A DNA stretch of 64,000 bases from Flaccisagitta enflata (GCA_965153355.1 OZ231127.1:90520001-90584000), one strand, 5' to 3'. Positions 40,085 through 62,460 are shown, counted from the first letter of the stretch. The notes: generated from the sequence alone by a model not told the origin. Numbers and translations: made by a program.

Positions 40085-40425
40085 CATGCGACTGTTAAGC
40101 ATTACGTGTGGCGGTTGCGCGCCTGTTACATGTCATGCGCATCTGTTAGGCGTCAAGCGTATGCGTATATGTTAGGCGTCACATAGGTCTGTTAGACGTC
40201 ATTCGCGGTTTGTGTCACACGCGGCTGTTATGTGTAACGCGTGGCTGTTATGGGTCATGGGCGACTGTTTCGCCTTACGCGCGGCAGTTACGCCTTACGC
40301 GCGGCTGTTACGCATCACACGCGGCTGTTACGCGTCACGCGCGGCTGTAACGCGTCACGCGCGGCTGTTACGTTTCACGCACGGCTGTTAGGCACCACCC
40401 ACAGTTGTTTTGCGTCCCGCTAATT
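40085..40425. repeat. Minisatellite of about 20 bp, CGCGGCTGTTACGCGTCACG
   Basis: About 15 degenerate units directly following the previous array. Best preserved at 40265-40385. Confidence 0.9.
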
Positions 40426-40794
40426 TTAAGTATGTTTTGTTTTTTAAATGTCACATTCCATTTCTTAATGAATTTTTTTGTTTTTAAATAATGTTTACAA
40501 ATATTTTGTTTTATTTTCACGTTTTTGTTTTTTGAATGTTTTTTTTTAAATGTTTTGTTGTGCCTTTCAATGTTTTGCTTTGTTTGCCATCACATGCAAT
40601 AGAAAACATCCAAAACCAACCCTAATCGATTGTGAAAAGAAAAAATAAGTCCAGTGACTTGCTGGATGCGAACTTGTGACCCTTCCAATTGAATGCATTC
40701 CACAGCAAAATTAAATGTTCAACTTCTTCCCTCTCAGTTCCGGTCTCATTGTATCTTTTAGAATTGGTTGCTTTTATTTCCTGAACAAGGACAT

Positions 40795-40880
40795 GTGCTC
40801 CCATAGCTTAGTGGTTAGCGCATCGCGGTGAGAATCCAAAGATTGCGATGCATTGTGGGTTCGAATCCCACAGGCAGCAC
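40795..40880 (+). tRNA. tRNA-like Pol III unit with an oversized anticodon-arm loop
   Basis: It has an A box (TAGCTTAGTGGTTAGCGC) and a perfect T arm and B box (GTGGG-TTCGAAT-CCCAC). The acceptor ends GTGCTCCC and GGCAGCAC pair with one mismatch, and a T6 Pol III terminator lies at 40884-40889. The middle stem GCATCGC/GCGATGC is 7 bp and closes an 18-base loop that contains a small AATC-CAAA-GATT stem. That is too large for a normal anticodon loop, so the anticodon is unclear. It could be an intron-containing tRNA, a diverged tRNA, or a tRNA-derived SINE head. Confidence 0.5.
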
Positions 40881-41154
40881 GCATTTTTTCTTAAGGAAAC
40901 AGATGTAATTTAACTGAAATGGGGGGAGAGTAGGATTTGAGTGGGGGAACTGAAAAGGGGGACATGGGGGGAAAGTGAATGAGGGTTATGAGGGAGCACA
41001 AACGGGGGTAATTAAGGACGACGATTGGGGGTAAGAAATAATGGGGAAGGTAGGAGAACGGTAAGAAGTAGTTTCTGCCTACAATGAAAATGAGTTTGTT
41101 TATCTAGAAAAATAAACAAAAAAGTAAAATGATCACTCGAAATTTGCCATGCTT

Positions 41155-41830
41155 GAGGTCGCTTGATCACTTAGGTAGGAGCAGTGAGGCCAAAGACCGC
41201 AATAACCCCAAAAAAGTACACTTATTTCTTGACAGATCGACGAATGGACGGTCTTAAGCGCGGGCTGACTGACGGACGGACAAAGCGGGGTGACACCCAT
41301 AAGTAGGGTGGTTCACTCGGAAGGCTTCATTTCTTCAAAAATTTAAGAACATTAGGCTTAAAATCCTAAAAATCTAAGAACATTTTTTTTCCTGGGCTTT
41401 TTTTAATCAATTGTTCTTTGTAACTGAACAGACTCTGTATCTCTTCTGTTCAGCAAATCATGTCTCTCTTTATTTAGCATATTTTTCTACTTTCATTGAT
41501 CTTAATTCATTTAAAACGTTAAAATCTGCTACTTTATTGTTTCATTGACATTTTCCTTCATTTTCTCCTTAATGAGAAACTGAAAACTAATTAAGAACGT
41601 TCTTAATTGAAGGTTAAAAAGTATATTTAAATTAAGAACAATTTAAGAACATTCAAGCCTTAAAACTGCTCAAAATTTAAGAACATTGAAGGCTTGCTCA
41701 AAAAATGACGTTCTTATAAAAAAAAAAAGTGTAAGTGTGACGGACAGATCGACGAACGGACGGACGTACGCGCGGACGGACGGACGGACGGACAAAGCGG
41801 GGTGAAGAGTCGCGTAGCACGCGACTAATA
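41155..41830 (+). mobile_element. Short-element and MITE fragments, probably nested
   Basis: 41155-41295 is short-element core and tetranucleotide tract without a 5' end. 41325-41731 is an inverse CACTTTTT-type MITE whose right end GTG is followed by TA. At 41737-41829 the GACGGACG tract and terminal AGTCGCGTAGCACGCGACTA resume. One reading is a short element split by a MITE; another is two independent fragments. Confidence 0.6.
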
Positions 41831-41998
41831 ACTAAGTTGCAGGTGCCCTATAAAATTCCAGGAAATATCAATTTTAGTGCTGCATTGATTAAGTCGATTA
41901 AGTTTTCAGTCGCGGTATTGTGTGCGTGCATGCGTTTGTGTGTATGCGTGCTCGTGACTAAGTCAAATGCTCACACATTGCGACGCGAACAAGAGAGA

Positions 41999-42007
<9 letters not shown>

Positions 42008-42059
<52 letters not shown>
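42008..42059. repeat. (CT)n microsatellite
   Basis: A pure CT run of about 52 bp. Confidence 0.97.
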
Positions 42060-42063
<4 letters not shown>

Positions 42064-42208
42064 ACCTGATGAAAGCTGAATTATTGCAACAACATATGAA
42101 ATTGACCGACTTACCAACCTCTGGACATGCGTGCATGCGATTATAAAAGTCAAGAAAAAGAAAACAAACCGCAAGTCGGTTACATTTATATTTGATTATC
42201 AAAATGTA

Positions 42209-42771
42209 CAGTAGATCTCGTCTAGACTTGAGATAATGGGGGCAAGCATTGTGGAAAAACAAATAAAGGCAGGGGAGCGATATTTTGGTCATACATTAAT
42301 CAAAAGATACTTAATTCCCCATAATAGCTGGTTGCCATGGAAACACATTTCCATGTATTCTTCCTAAAATATAAATATTTTGAAAGATGTTTTTAGAGAA
42401 CATTGTTTAAAATCAAATTTGCTACAACTTTCCCCCAGTATGTTCTGTAAGCATATCACTCTTTTGGTTGTTGCTAGGGAGCATATCCATGTATGACAGC
42501 CCATAGCAACCGCCAAACAAGCGAAATTCTTAAAAAACATACTGTGGGAAAATTGTACCAAATCTAATTCTAAAAAACGTTCCCTCAAAAAATTTCTCAA
42601 AATATTGATATTTTAGCAAAAATACATAGAAATGCATACCCATGGCAACCAGCTATCATAGGCAATAAAGCATCCCTTTATTAGTCTATATTTCAAATAT
42701 CACTCTCCTGGCTTCATTTGTTTTTATACAATGCTTGCCCCCGTTATCTCAAGTCTAGACGAGATCTACTG
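42209..42771. mobile_element. MITE with TA duplication and CAGTAGATCTCG ends
   Basis: 563 bp. Ends are CAGTAGATCTCGTCTAGACT and AGTCTAGACGAGATCTACTG, with TA at 42207-42208 and 42772-42773. A second inverted pair inside (TAGCTGGTTGCCATGG near 42325 and CCATGGCAACCAGCTA near 42640) makes a large hairpin. Related fragments lie at 2160-2400, 58410-58460 and 62812-63220. Confidence 0.82.
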
Positions 42772-42779
42772 TACCAAAT

Positions 42780-43690
42780 TGTATATAGTTTTTTAACTCA
42801 ACCAGAAGAATTTTGAATACATTGTTTTGTATAGCTTTAGCTGCACACTATATTTAAATATTCTTTGATTTATTTCTAACGGCTTCTAAAATATGATTTA
42901 GAACATATAAGACACGCTCGGCGCGATCGCCCGATAATTTTGTCACTTATCTTTTAGCACTACTTTTTAGATTTCCCTTCACATTATTGCTTTCCTCAGC
43001 TGATTCTGAGTGGCGATCATATCAACGCACTCTTCCAACCCAGATTTGTGGCAGGGATACGTTTTACAAACAACATGCTAAGAAAAAGAAAGGCAATAGG
43101 AAATCGATTTACTGAAAATTGAGTGATAAAAATTGCCAAGAGGTTCCGCGAAAAATTCTTAATCTGCTTCCAGATGAACTTTTTTGCATTTCCAAGAACA
43201 TGGCTCCCTTCTTACATGTCTTTAGACGAGAGCCATGTTCTTAGATTCTTAATTAAGTCATTTTTCATGCAAATTAAGAATTTTTCGTGGGGCTTGTCTG
43301 GTGTCAAAAGAGAATTTTCTCCAGAAAAAGGTGTATTTTGACCTGCATATTGATACTTTTTACACAATAAACTTCATCCCTGTGAGATTTCCATGCAAAT
43401 TCTTAACAAAAGTACACATCCACAACTTCTGAGTAGCTCAATGAAAGAGTCTGGTCGATTTATCTACTCAGTGAAAAACTGGCTGTGGCAGTGAAAATCT
43501 CATATTCAAAAGAACCATGTCATAAGTTCTGATGGGGGCAAAGCGAAACATTGCCTGAATATTCCGCGTTAATGACTATTTATATATAGACAGCAAAAAA
43601 TAGCGGCGCTCTGCTTCTGACTGACATTCATGTAGAATAGTATTTGGTAGAAATGTGAATCACTTGAAATGATCTCGACATCATTACTAC
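42780..43690. other. Spacer downstream of creatinase, nothing recognised
   Basis: No exon or structured repeat was recognised. A pair of ATTCTTAA-rich stretches near 43150-43280 is partly inverted. Confidence 0.5.
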
Positions 43691-43699
43691 GCGAAGTTA

Positions 43700-43705
43700 T
43701 TTATT
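43700..43705 (-). terminator. Candidate creatinase poly(A) signal
   Basis: AATAAA on the minus strand, about 305 bases after the creatinase stop codon (44009-44011). Other weak variants exist nearby, so the choice is tentative. Confidence 0.3.
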
Positions 43706-44008
43706 CATGCGGAAATAAAGACCAAATACATCAGAAACAACAATTGAATGTAATATCGACTCGATTAATAAACTGGAATAATTATTGATCATTGAAGAAA
43801 AACTCCAAGTTACACAAATTGTCATCACAATTATTACAATTATTACTTAGAAGCGATGAGGGACAGAGAAAGTAAATACAGTAGAAACAATACGAGTTTA
43901 GGTAAATTATCCTTTGAACCTTGTATTCAGATGAAAAGAAATCCCTTTTCGATAAAAAAAAACCTAGACAATGCTGATTTTTTAGCAACGACAAGGCGTC
44001 TCATGATC

Positions 44009-54095
<10,087 letters not shown>

Positions 54096-54120
54096 TTTGA
54101 ATGGATTGTCATTAAATCGG

Positions 54121-54130
54121 CCTTTTTATA
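54121..54130 (-). promoter_or_regulatory. Candidate TATA box for creatinase
   Basis: TATAAAAAGG on the minus strand, correctly placed before the predicted first exon. No other core element was confirmed. Confidence 0.45.
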
Positions 54131-54229
54131 GGAGTTCTTAAATGCCGGGAAGAAGACCGGGCAACGACCGGGAGGAGGAGGAAGAGGAGAATGATGAGGA
54201 AGAGGATTAGATGCTCTTGTCACGAGGTA

Positions 54230-54990
54230 GAGGAGGAGGTGAAGAATGAGAAATAAGGATGCAGGAGAAAGATCTTTAATTTGAAAATGGAAAGAGATTA
54301 AATGTTAAAGCTACGACACGAACGCCATCGGCCGATTCTCGGTCGAGGTGTCATAGGTCAATTTGATGATAGCATCTCGAGTTTCTTGGCTGATTCATGG
54401 ATGCGGCCGTTTCCATTTCCGTTACATAATACATGGCATAAACGCTCCCAATGATTTACATTAAATCATTTAATGTGTGTCTTTGTACGGATCGAACATA
54501 CAGTAGTCATCGAATGTCTTTGTGTTTGTACGGATTACGCAATTTAAGTACAGATTGATCATGCATAGCGTAGAGATTGAACAGGCACCCCGGGCCGGAG
54601 GCAGGGATCGACAATATCCTCACACTTATCGACTTGAGCTTTGGCCAGAAGTACACGTACAGGATGGATATATGAACAGACAGACAGTGGGATGAACAGA
54701 CAGACGGACGGACGACGGGCAGGTTTCTTGCACGCGTTGAAAAATGACCCATTATCGGGAAAAAAGTCGAAGTCAGTCTTCGACTTTTTGACATATTTGA
54801 GAGAAACATGGTTTTCGTTTTCTTATGCGGAAGTTGGGCATCTCCACCGAGCGAATGGGCCCTCCAATGAAATCGATAGGGTAAGTAAATTGGATAATTC
54901 TCTTTCATTTGGCGCCAAGCAGAATGCTCTACGAAAAATATTTTTCGCGTTACGATTTTTTAAAGATTTATTTATGAAAAATTCAATTTG
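54230..54990. other. Intergenic region upstream of creatinase, nothing recognised
   Basis: Unique-looking sequence with a short GACAGACAGA / GGACGGACGA tract near 54675-54720. No exon chain found on either strand. Confidence 0.45.
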
Positions 54991-55029
54991 AATCTTTTTC
55001 AATTTTTTTGTGATTTTCAGTAGGATCAA

Positions 55030-55790
55030 TAAAGCAGTGTATTTAAGTTTGTTTGAGTATGCAAATACAAGAAAACATATTTATGAGCATATCTGCTCAT
55101 CTGTTAGGGTGTTTTTGAGCATTTTAGCTCATTTAGCTCAGTCTGTTTATCTGATTTAAAATGCGATAAATGAATAAATGTTTTGATACATGTTTGAGCA
55201 TGCAAATACAAGAAAGCATGTCAGTGAGCAGAGTTGCTCATCTGTGAGGATGTTTTTGAATATTCTAGCTCATTTAACTCATTTAGCTTATATAGTAGCA
55301 TAACAAGAGTTTATAGTCATAGCAGTTCTTTCTATCGAGGATATGACTCAAAATCTCATGCATACAGATAGGTTACCTATTAAAATTTGGTCCTGGGACT
55401 TAAATAGCGCCGCCACCCCCCTCATATCCCATAGAAAATGCATAGGGAAGAATTTTTGCCTATGTTTTATTATGGGAAAGGGGGCGGGTGGCGGCGCCAA
55501 TTTATAGGGATTCCAGGGCAAAATTTTTTTCACGGACCAACTATAAACATGATTTTGGGCCATATCCCTTCGATAGAAAACTTTTCTATGACAGCGCATA
55601 AATTATTGTTAGGCTATTATATAGCTTCCTCTTTTTTTTCTGATTTCAAAACAGATAAATGAATAAATGTTTTGATTAAAGCATGTAAATACAAGAAAGT
55701 ATGTCAATAAGCATAGCTGGTTGTTTGGTTGAGTGATTTTGAATATTTTAGCTCATTTAGCTCATTTGGCTCAGTCCTATTTTTCTCTGA
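55030..55790. repeat. Spaced repeats with AGCTCATTTAGCTCA motifs
   Basis: Units with TGCAAATACAAGAAAGCATG, TGCTCATCTGTGAGGATG and TAGCTCATTTAGCTCA recur near 55055, 55198 and 55680. 55385-55560 holds an inverted pair around CCCATAGAAAATGCATAGGG. Confidence 0.7.
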
Positions 55791-55960
55791 TTTTCAGTGC
55801 AACCAATACATACAATTGCTCTAAATTGATCGAACGAATAAAGAGCTTGCAGTGGACTGAAGACAAAGCCAGAAAGGAAACACGCTTTGATGACTTTTTT
55901 CCTCACGAAGTGCAGCTGCCGCTCGGGGTATATAGAGTTGACAACATTATTTTTAACAAA

Positions 55961-56158
55961 CAAGGCCGAGCACGGCTGGCCAAGCTGCAGTGGGTGGGCA
56001 GGGGCAATGATGAAATAGACCAATTAAGCAGTTGGGCAGGAGCTGTTACTCAAACCGCCCGTAAACGTCGGTGCCAGCGTCACCGACCGAATCGACTCCA
56101 CCGACCAACCGACAGACGGACAGAGTGGGTTGTAGAGTCGCGTGCACGCGACTAAAAA
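55961..56158 (+). mobile_element. Short element with diverged 5' box
   Basis: AACAAGGCCGAGCACGGCTGG to GTGCACGCGACTAAAAAT. Core GGTGGGCAGGGGCAATGAT. The 5' box no longer matches the 3' box, an exception to the pairing rule. Confidence 0.78.
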
Positions 56159-56762
56159 TCTAGAATAAGGACAAGAGCCTTGGGAGCTCTAACTGGTGTT
56201 TCATCCGGACCCCTCACAGCTATCCTTAGAATTACCAAAATCCACTTCAAACCTTACCACAAAGCGGCTCAACAGATACAAATCAACAGCAAGAAAAATC
56301 TATAATTGTCAGCTATTTGTGAGATGTGCATTAGTAATAAAAACCGACCACGTATAGATACTAGATATTGAATCATTCTGCACTGGCCGCTGGAAAATTT
56401 ACTTCTTTTTGGTTTTGTAATTAATGTATGCGTTCGCGTTGAACTTTCTGCGGAGTTTAGTCTGAACTTTGGTCTGGTTTAAGTGTTTCCTTTGACAACT
56501 AAACGACCTAAATGTATTTCTATTTATCTCAATTGGTGACCTTTTAGAAAGGGGGGGGGGAAGAGAAAGGCCGAGGCATCCGCGTTCGGGTGGTTGAGGG
56601 AGATTGAGGTGCAAGGCTTATTGACATCAGACACAGGGACAGGTGCAGTGCCGCTATTTCAAATGTAATAAAACGACGAACAGACCGACTGACCGACGAA
56701 ACGAGAGTTAAGAGTCGCGTGCACGCTTTAATAAAAAGGCATGATGACAGACAAGGTCACAT

Positions 56763-56909
56763 AACAAGGCCCATAAGTAGGCCAATAAGTAGGCCAATAA
56801 GCTGCGACGTGTGTATCGTTGAACGAATGCGTTACCCGACCAACAGACCAACAGACCAACCAACCGACGGACACAGCCAGTTATGGAGGTGCTTTGTCGC
56901 ACCTAAAAA
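56763..56909 (+). mobile_element. Short element, GGTGCGAC subtype, second copy
   Basis: AACAAGGCCCATAAGTAGGCC to GTCGCACCTAAAAA. AGTAGGCCAATA is tandemly repeated near the 5' end. The 5' box AGCTGCGAC has one mismatch to the 3' box. Confidence 0.8.
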
Positions 56910-56942
56910 AGTCAAATGTGAAATCCAAATTGGATCCGGTTT

Positions 56943-57735
56943 TTGGGCAGCGGCCCCGAAGGGGCCGATGACCTATGCTTTCACACAGGGGAAATTTCTC
57001 CTCTCACTCCTCTTCTCCTCCCCACGTCCCCTGCCCCAAGGCTCACCCGGCCTCGAGGCACAATCTTAGCCCGAGGTTTCAATCCCAGCCTCGAGGCTCA
57101 AATCCCTGCCTCAAGGCCCAAATCCCAGCCTAAAGTGATCAACCAGCCTCAAGTGCTCAAATCCCCGCCTCCCAAGCTCAAACCTGCCTCAGGCTCAAAT
57201 CCCTGCCTCAAAGCTCAAAATCCAGCCTCAAAGCTCAAATCCATCTCAGCCTCAAATCCCAGCCTCAAAGCTCAAATCCCAGGCTCGAAACTCCAATCCC
57301 AGCCTCGAAACTCAAATCAAAGCCTTCAAGCTCTAATCCCAGCCTTGAAGCTCTAATCCCAGCCTTGAAGCTCGGGATCCCAGCCTTGGGGCTCAAATCC
57401 CAGCTTCGCGGCTCAACCAAGCCTCCAGGCTCAATCCCTTATCTCAGCACTCAAATCCTAGCTTTGAGGCCCAAATCCTAGGGCTTCCCTGCTCAAATCC
57501 CAGCCTCAAAGCTCAAATCCAGCCGCGAGGCTCACCCTGCCTCGGAAGCTCAACCAGCCTTGATGGCTTAAAACCGCCTCCCGGCTCAAATCACAGCCTT
57601 GGGACTCAAATAAATTAGTGATGAGGGTCATTGCTCTTCGGCCGGGGCTGCCCTGGTACTAACCACCTCACACCCACATACACTACAGGGGCAACGGGTA
57701 CCGCTGACCATCTAACGCTTTTGCGATTATTCTTT
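56943..57735 (+). mobile_element. GGCAGCGGCCC composite repeat with minisatellite
   Basis: Starts GGGCAGCGGCCCCGAAGGGG, then GATGACCTATGCTTTCACA, then about 500 bp of a 20-bp minisatellite (CTCAAATCCCAGCCTCAAAG). Its 3' part has GGGGCAACGGGTACCGCTGA. The same end-to-end order occurs at 61498-61985. No ORF. Confidence 0.78.
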
Positions 57736-57754
57736 TTTTTTCTTTTTTTTTGCG

Positions 57755-57985
57755 GACATGAAACTAACAATGAGAGGCTTTGTTCGTCCGTTGCGTTGGT
57801 CCATCCATCCATCTGAAGAGATCGAGTTGTAAAGTGTGAAAACGCACAATTACGATGCTGCAGTTGTCTCTGTGTGCGCGCGTGTGGGATGGGAAGTGTG
57901 GATACTGCATACTGGACAAGGGTTGTGCGCCCCTGCCCACCCGTTCGCAACGATATTGTGACCCCGCGTCATTAGTCAACGCTCT
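57755..57985 (-). mobile_element. Short element, longer subtype
   Basis: Minus orientation. Contains TGACGCGGGGTCACAATATCG then TTGCGAACGGGTGGGCAGGG, ending near AGTTTCATGTCCGC. Boxes partly diverged. Confidence 0.65.
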
Positions 57986-58650
57986 CGTTTTTGGGTAATT
58001 TGTAAATTTCGGCTTCCCTTCTTTTACGTCTAAGTTTCTTCCCCGGTACAATTCCACTTTCTTTCACGCAATTTCATGAGCATATCCTCTCACCCTCTCC
58101 TAACCTTAAGAGCCACTCGAATCTGAATAGAAAACTGATTCGCGTGCCGTATAATGATCGCACGGTTCGTCCAGTTGTCAGTTAACCGGCCCGTCACTTA
58201 GCTTTCGCATCATTGAACATATACTAGTCGCTCCCTCCGCCCCCCCCCCCAAAAAAAATAATCTTACTTCTTCATCACGGCCCCGGCCCTGCCCAGCTGT
58301 ACCCATAAATCGAATTTCGTTTCACACTGTCTTTGTCCCGGGTCATCTGTTTCTCAAGTTCGCCTGAAACTCAAGCTTTTGTGATCTAAGGTCAATGATG
58401 ACTTCCAGAATCCAGAGTAGATCCCGTCTAGTCTTGGGATAATAGGAAAACGCACAATAGGAAAACAAATAGGTTGGAGTGGGAGTGATATTAGGAGTAT
58501 TGACTTTAAAAAATGTTTTTTTCCCGGTATGGCCTTTTGCCATGCAAACATATTACCATGTTTCCCCGCAAAGATATCAATCAACCCTTTGAACAAAGTG
58601 TTAGAGCATGATTCAAAGTTGAATTTGCTGCTACTTACCATTTTCCTTTT

Positions 58651-58833
58651 TTTAGTTGCGGACACGCACCTCTATAAGAGGCTTTGTCCGTCCGTCCGTC
58701 CGTTGGTCCGTTCGTCCGTCTGTCCGTCCGTCCGTCCATCCATCAGCACGAGTCGAAAAGTGGGAAAACTCGCATTTCCGCCCCTGCCCACCCGTCCGCA
58801 ACTGGTGGCCATGTATCCTGCCTTGTTTTGAAT
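58651..58833 (-). mobile_element. Short element, AGTTGCGGAC subtype
   Basis: Minus orientation. The 5' box AGTTGCGGAC and 3' box GTCCGCAACT are exactly complementary. The other half of the local 3' hairpin (AGGTGCGT) no longer matches, so here only the long-range pairing is intact. Confidence 0.8.
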
Positions 58834-58899
58834 GTCGCCCGTTAGGCTTTTGATTAGGGCTTTCAATCTATGACCAATAGGTTTGACTCAGACTTTTTG

Positions 58900-59077
58900 G
58901 GCTCATGCTACACGACTCTACACCCCACTTTGTCCGTCCATCTGTAGGTCAGTCAGTCAGTCAGACATTTTTCTATTCTTTGACCTCACTGCACCTGCCC
59001 AAATGGTCAAGTGACCTCAAATATGACCCCTGCCCACTCGCACGCGACCGGGGTAGCCGTGTACCCGGCCTTGTTTT
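58900..59077 (-). mobile_element. Short element, GTCGCGTGC type, diverged 3' end
   Basis: Minus orientation, 5' AACAAGGCCGGGTACACGGC and box GGTCGCGTGCG. The 3' end AGTCGTGTAGCATGAGCC is eroded. Confidence 0.7.
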
Positions 59078-59079
59078 CT

Positions 59080-60300
59080 GATGCTCTGTTTCAAGCGATT
59101 TTTTCTATTCTGCTTCTCACAGTACGAAAATTTTTCATTAAAAGATGATCTTCAACAAAATGAAAGTGGTTTGTCTGACGCAGGCGTTCATATTTTGAAA
59201 ATCTTCCGAGGCACACAATTTCCTCCCATCAAGTTTCCGACATGCTTATCAAATTTTAGTCCCGTGCTAAGCGGTTCTATAAGCCTTTCTTTTCTTTTCT
59301 TTTTGTTGATTAGTCCATCCGTCCATTGGTGAGTCCCTCCATCTGGCATTTTATCAAGGCATCTTAAACATTTTAAAGACGTTCTATATGTTTTTGAGGA
59401 ATCCATAAGACAGCTTCCCTCCGAAGGCAACATTTGTGTTTCAAAGAGGGTCAAAATGGAAATCATGAATGAATGGAAATGAAAAAAACAGTAAATGAAA
59501 GTGATTCAGATGGCTCAGACATAATATCTAAAAGAAAAATTTGCATTCATTTAGCAAAAAAGACCAAGTTTAGCCAATATTTCTTAAGAAAATTTATTGA
59601 AAATTTCTACTTTTTTCATTTTTGGTCACTTACAGGGGGTCGGTCTAAATTCTAAATTTGCATAGAAAAAGAAAAAATGAAAAAACAAAGAACATAGTTC
59701 TCTTCCCAAATTGATTGCAGAGAGAACTATATTTTTCAAAATGCAAAATTTGCCTGTATTTGGCTTTCTTAGAATTTAGACCACAGAAAATGAAAAAAAT
59801 TGTAAGCAGAAATTTGCTGAAAACTGTCATTTTCCTGTTTGTTTTCATTAGAATCACATAGTTCAAATCACTTTTTAGGTCAAAATATGATAGGATGGTA
59901 TACACCAAGTGTCTTTAGAGACAATTTGTCTTCTAAAAGCATTCCAGCTTCATTATTGTCCTGAAAATAATGCAAAAAGTATGATGAAACACTTCATTTT
60001 CCTTCGAAAATTTGCCGTCATAAGCACTTGTTGGTCAGACGGTTGTTCTGTCAATGGCCATTCATCACAAATTTTCAATCCTTCACAAATCGTCTAAAAG
60101 CTTTCAATCATGTAATTATATTTTTGAAGATTACAGGAGAATCTTGGTGGAGTAAATAGCTAGTTCATGAGGGTTTTATTCAAAAAGTTGGTCCATTTGT
60201 TTGTCTGTGTGTCTGCCTGACTTTTAACTGAAAGTGCTGATGCATGCGACTTTGGTCTAATGATTTTGTTCCCTATCTCGTAAAATCAAAATGAAAGGAA
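59080..60300. other. Intergenic region, nothing convincing
   Basis: Mostly AT-rich unique sequence. 59575-59905 has an inverted pair around TGTGGTCTAAATTCTAA-type sequence (59640 and 59770). No exon chain. Confidence 0.45.
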
Positions 60301-60356
60301 CAAGGCTGGATACTCGGGCCAAGACGGTGCGCCTGGCGTTTTTAATTCTTAGAGCT

Positions 60357-60366
60357 NNNNNNNNNN
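60357..60366. other. Assembly gap (10 N)
   Basis: Ten N bases, next to a tandem array on the right. The true gap length is unknown. Confidence 1.
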
Positions 60367-60384
60367 GTTGATGTATTATTAAAA

Positions 60385-61385
60385 ACCACCTAACGCCTTT
60401 ATTCACCCAACCCACCTACACAGTCCATCAAAGTTCCACCCTGATGGGAAAAACACACCTAACGCCTCTTTATCCCACTCCACCCACCACAGTCCATCAA
60501 ATCCCACCCTGATGGGTTCACCTAACGCCTTTATCCCATCAACCCACTCTACACAACCATCAAACCCACCTCTGATGGGAAAACCACCTAACGCCTCTTA
60601 TCCCACTCAACCCACCTACACAGTCCATTTGCACCCCACCCTGATAAAAACCACTCATGCCTTCTTTATCCCACACCCTCCACCACAGTCCATCAAATCC
60701 CACCCTGATGGGAAAACCACCTAACGCTTCCTCATCCCACTCAACCCACCCACACAGTCCATCACCACCCTGATGGGAAAAAACCACCTAATGCCTCTTA
60801 TCCCACTCAACCCACCTACACAGTCCATCAACTCCCTGATGGGAAACCACCTAACGCCTTCTCTCTTTATCCCACTCAACCCACTCATAAAGAGTCCATC
60901 AATCCCACCCTGATGGGAAAAAACCACCAATCGCCTTTATCCCACTCAACCCACCTACACAGTCCATCAATCCCACCCTGATGCAAACCACCTAACGCCT
61001 CTTTATCCCACTCAAACCCACCCACACAGTCCATCAATCCCCAACCCTGATGGAAAACCACCTAACGTCTCTTTATCCACTCCAACCCACCTCCACACAG
61101 TCCATCAAACCCACCCTGATGGGAAAAACCACCTATGCCTTCATCCCACTCAACCCACTCCACACAGTCCATCAAATCCCACCCTGATGGGAAAACCACC
61201 TAACGCCTCTTTATCCCACTCCAACCCACCTCCACACAGTCCATCAAATCCCACCCTGATGGGAAAAAACCACCTAACGCCTCTTTATCCCACTCAACCC
61301 ACCTACACAGTCCATCAAATCCCACCCTGATGGGAAAAAACCACCTAACGCCTCTTTATCCCACTCAACCCACCTACACAGTCCT
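60385..61385. repeat. Minisatellite of about 70 bp, about 14-15 copies
   Basis: Units of CCACCTAACGCCTCTTTATC, CCACTCAACCCACCTACACA, GTCCATCAAATCCCACCCTG and ATGGGAAAAA, with many small indels. Indels are unusually frequent compared with other arrays here, which could reflect read errors. Confidence 0.95.
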
Positions 61386-61497
61386 GATATAAACCTGTTT
61401 CAAACTCAACGCTTTCGGGGTTAAAGTTGATTATGATACAACCCCAAATTTACATGGAAGTGGTGACTTTATGCTTAATGTTTTATGCTTCATGCTT

Positions 61498-61985
61498 TTT
61501 GGGCAGCGGCCCGAAGAAGCCGCTGACCTATGCTTTTACACATATGGTATAGTTTCTCTTTCTCTTTCTCCTTCTCCCTCTTATACTCCACCCCCCCTCT
61601 TTGGCTTAAATCCCAGCCTCAAGGCTTCAGTCTCAGCCTTGAGGCTCCAATCCCAGCCTTGAGGCTCCAATCCAAGCCTCCAGGCTCCCATTCCAGCCTC
61701 AAGGCTCGAATCCCAGCTCTGAAGCTCCAATTCTAGCCTATAGGCAGCAACCACAACCACAAAGCTCCAATCCTAGCCTGGAGGCCCCAATCCTTGCCTC
61801 ATGGCTCCAATTTCAGCATTGTAGCTCAAACCTCAGCCTTCAGGCATAAATCCTAGCCTCAATGCTACAGCATAGGTCATCAGCTACTTCGGGGCTGCTG
61901 CTCCTTTCACTTCCAGATCTAACATACATAAACTTAGGGGCAACGGGTACCGCTGACTATCTGACGCTTTTGCAACTATTGAAAT
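61498..61985 (+). mobile_element. GGCAGCGGCCC composite repeat, second complete copy
   Basis: GGGCAGCGGCCCGAAGAAGC, GACCTATGCTTTTACACA, an 18-20-bp GGCTCCAATCCCAGCCTTGA minisatellite (61600-61870), then GGGGCAACGGGTACCGCTGA and CTGACGCTTTTGC. Confidence 0.78.
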
Positions 61986-62056
61986 TGTTGTTGCTGTTTT
62001 TTTTTCTGTTGTTGTCATTGTTGACGTGTTGATGCGGTTTTTAAAACGTTTTTGAA

Positions 62057-62145
62057 ATGTTGTTTGTTGTTGCTGTGGCTGTTGTTGTTTTGGTTGTAAT
62101 TGTTGTTGTTGTTGCTGTTGTTGTTGTTGTCGTTGTTGCTGTTGC

Positions 62146-62240
<95 letters not shown>

Positions 62241-62252
62241 TTGTTTTTGTTT

Positions 62253-62305
<53 letters not shown>

Positions 62306-62306
62306 T

Positions 62307-62390
<84 letters not shown>

Positions 62391-62413
62391 TGTTGTTGTT
62401 GTTGTTGTTGTTT

Positions 62414-62457
<44 letters not shown>

Positions 62458-62460
62458 GAG
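62057..62460. repeat. (TTG)n array
   Basis: About 400 bp of TTG triplets with rare CTG, GTC and TTTTTG interruptions. The poly-Val/Leu and poly-Thr/Asn frames on it are artefacts. Confidence 0.97.

Noticed and set aside
60512-60930. ORFs on both strands of the 70-bp minisatellite
   Set aside because: Frames change with frequent indels, with no conserved start or splice sites.
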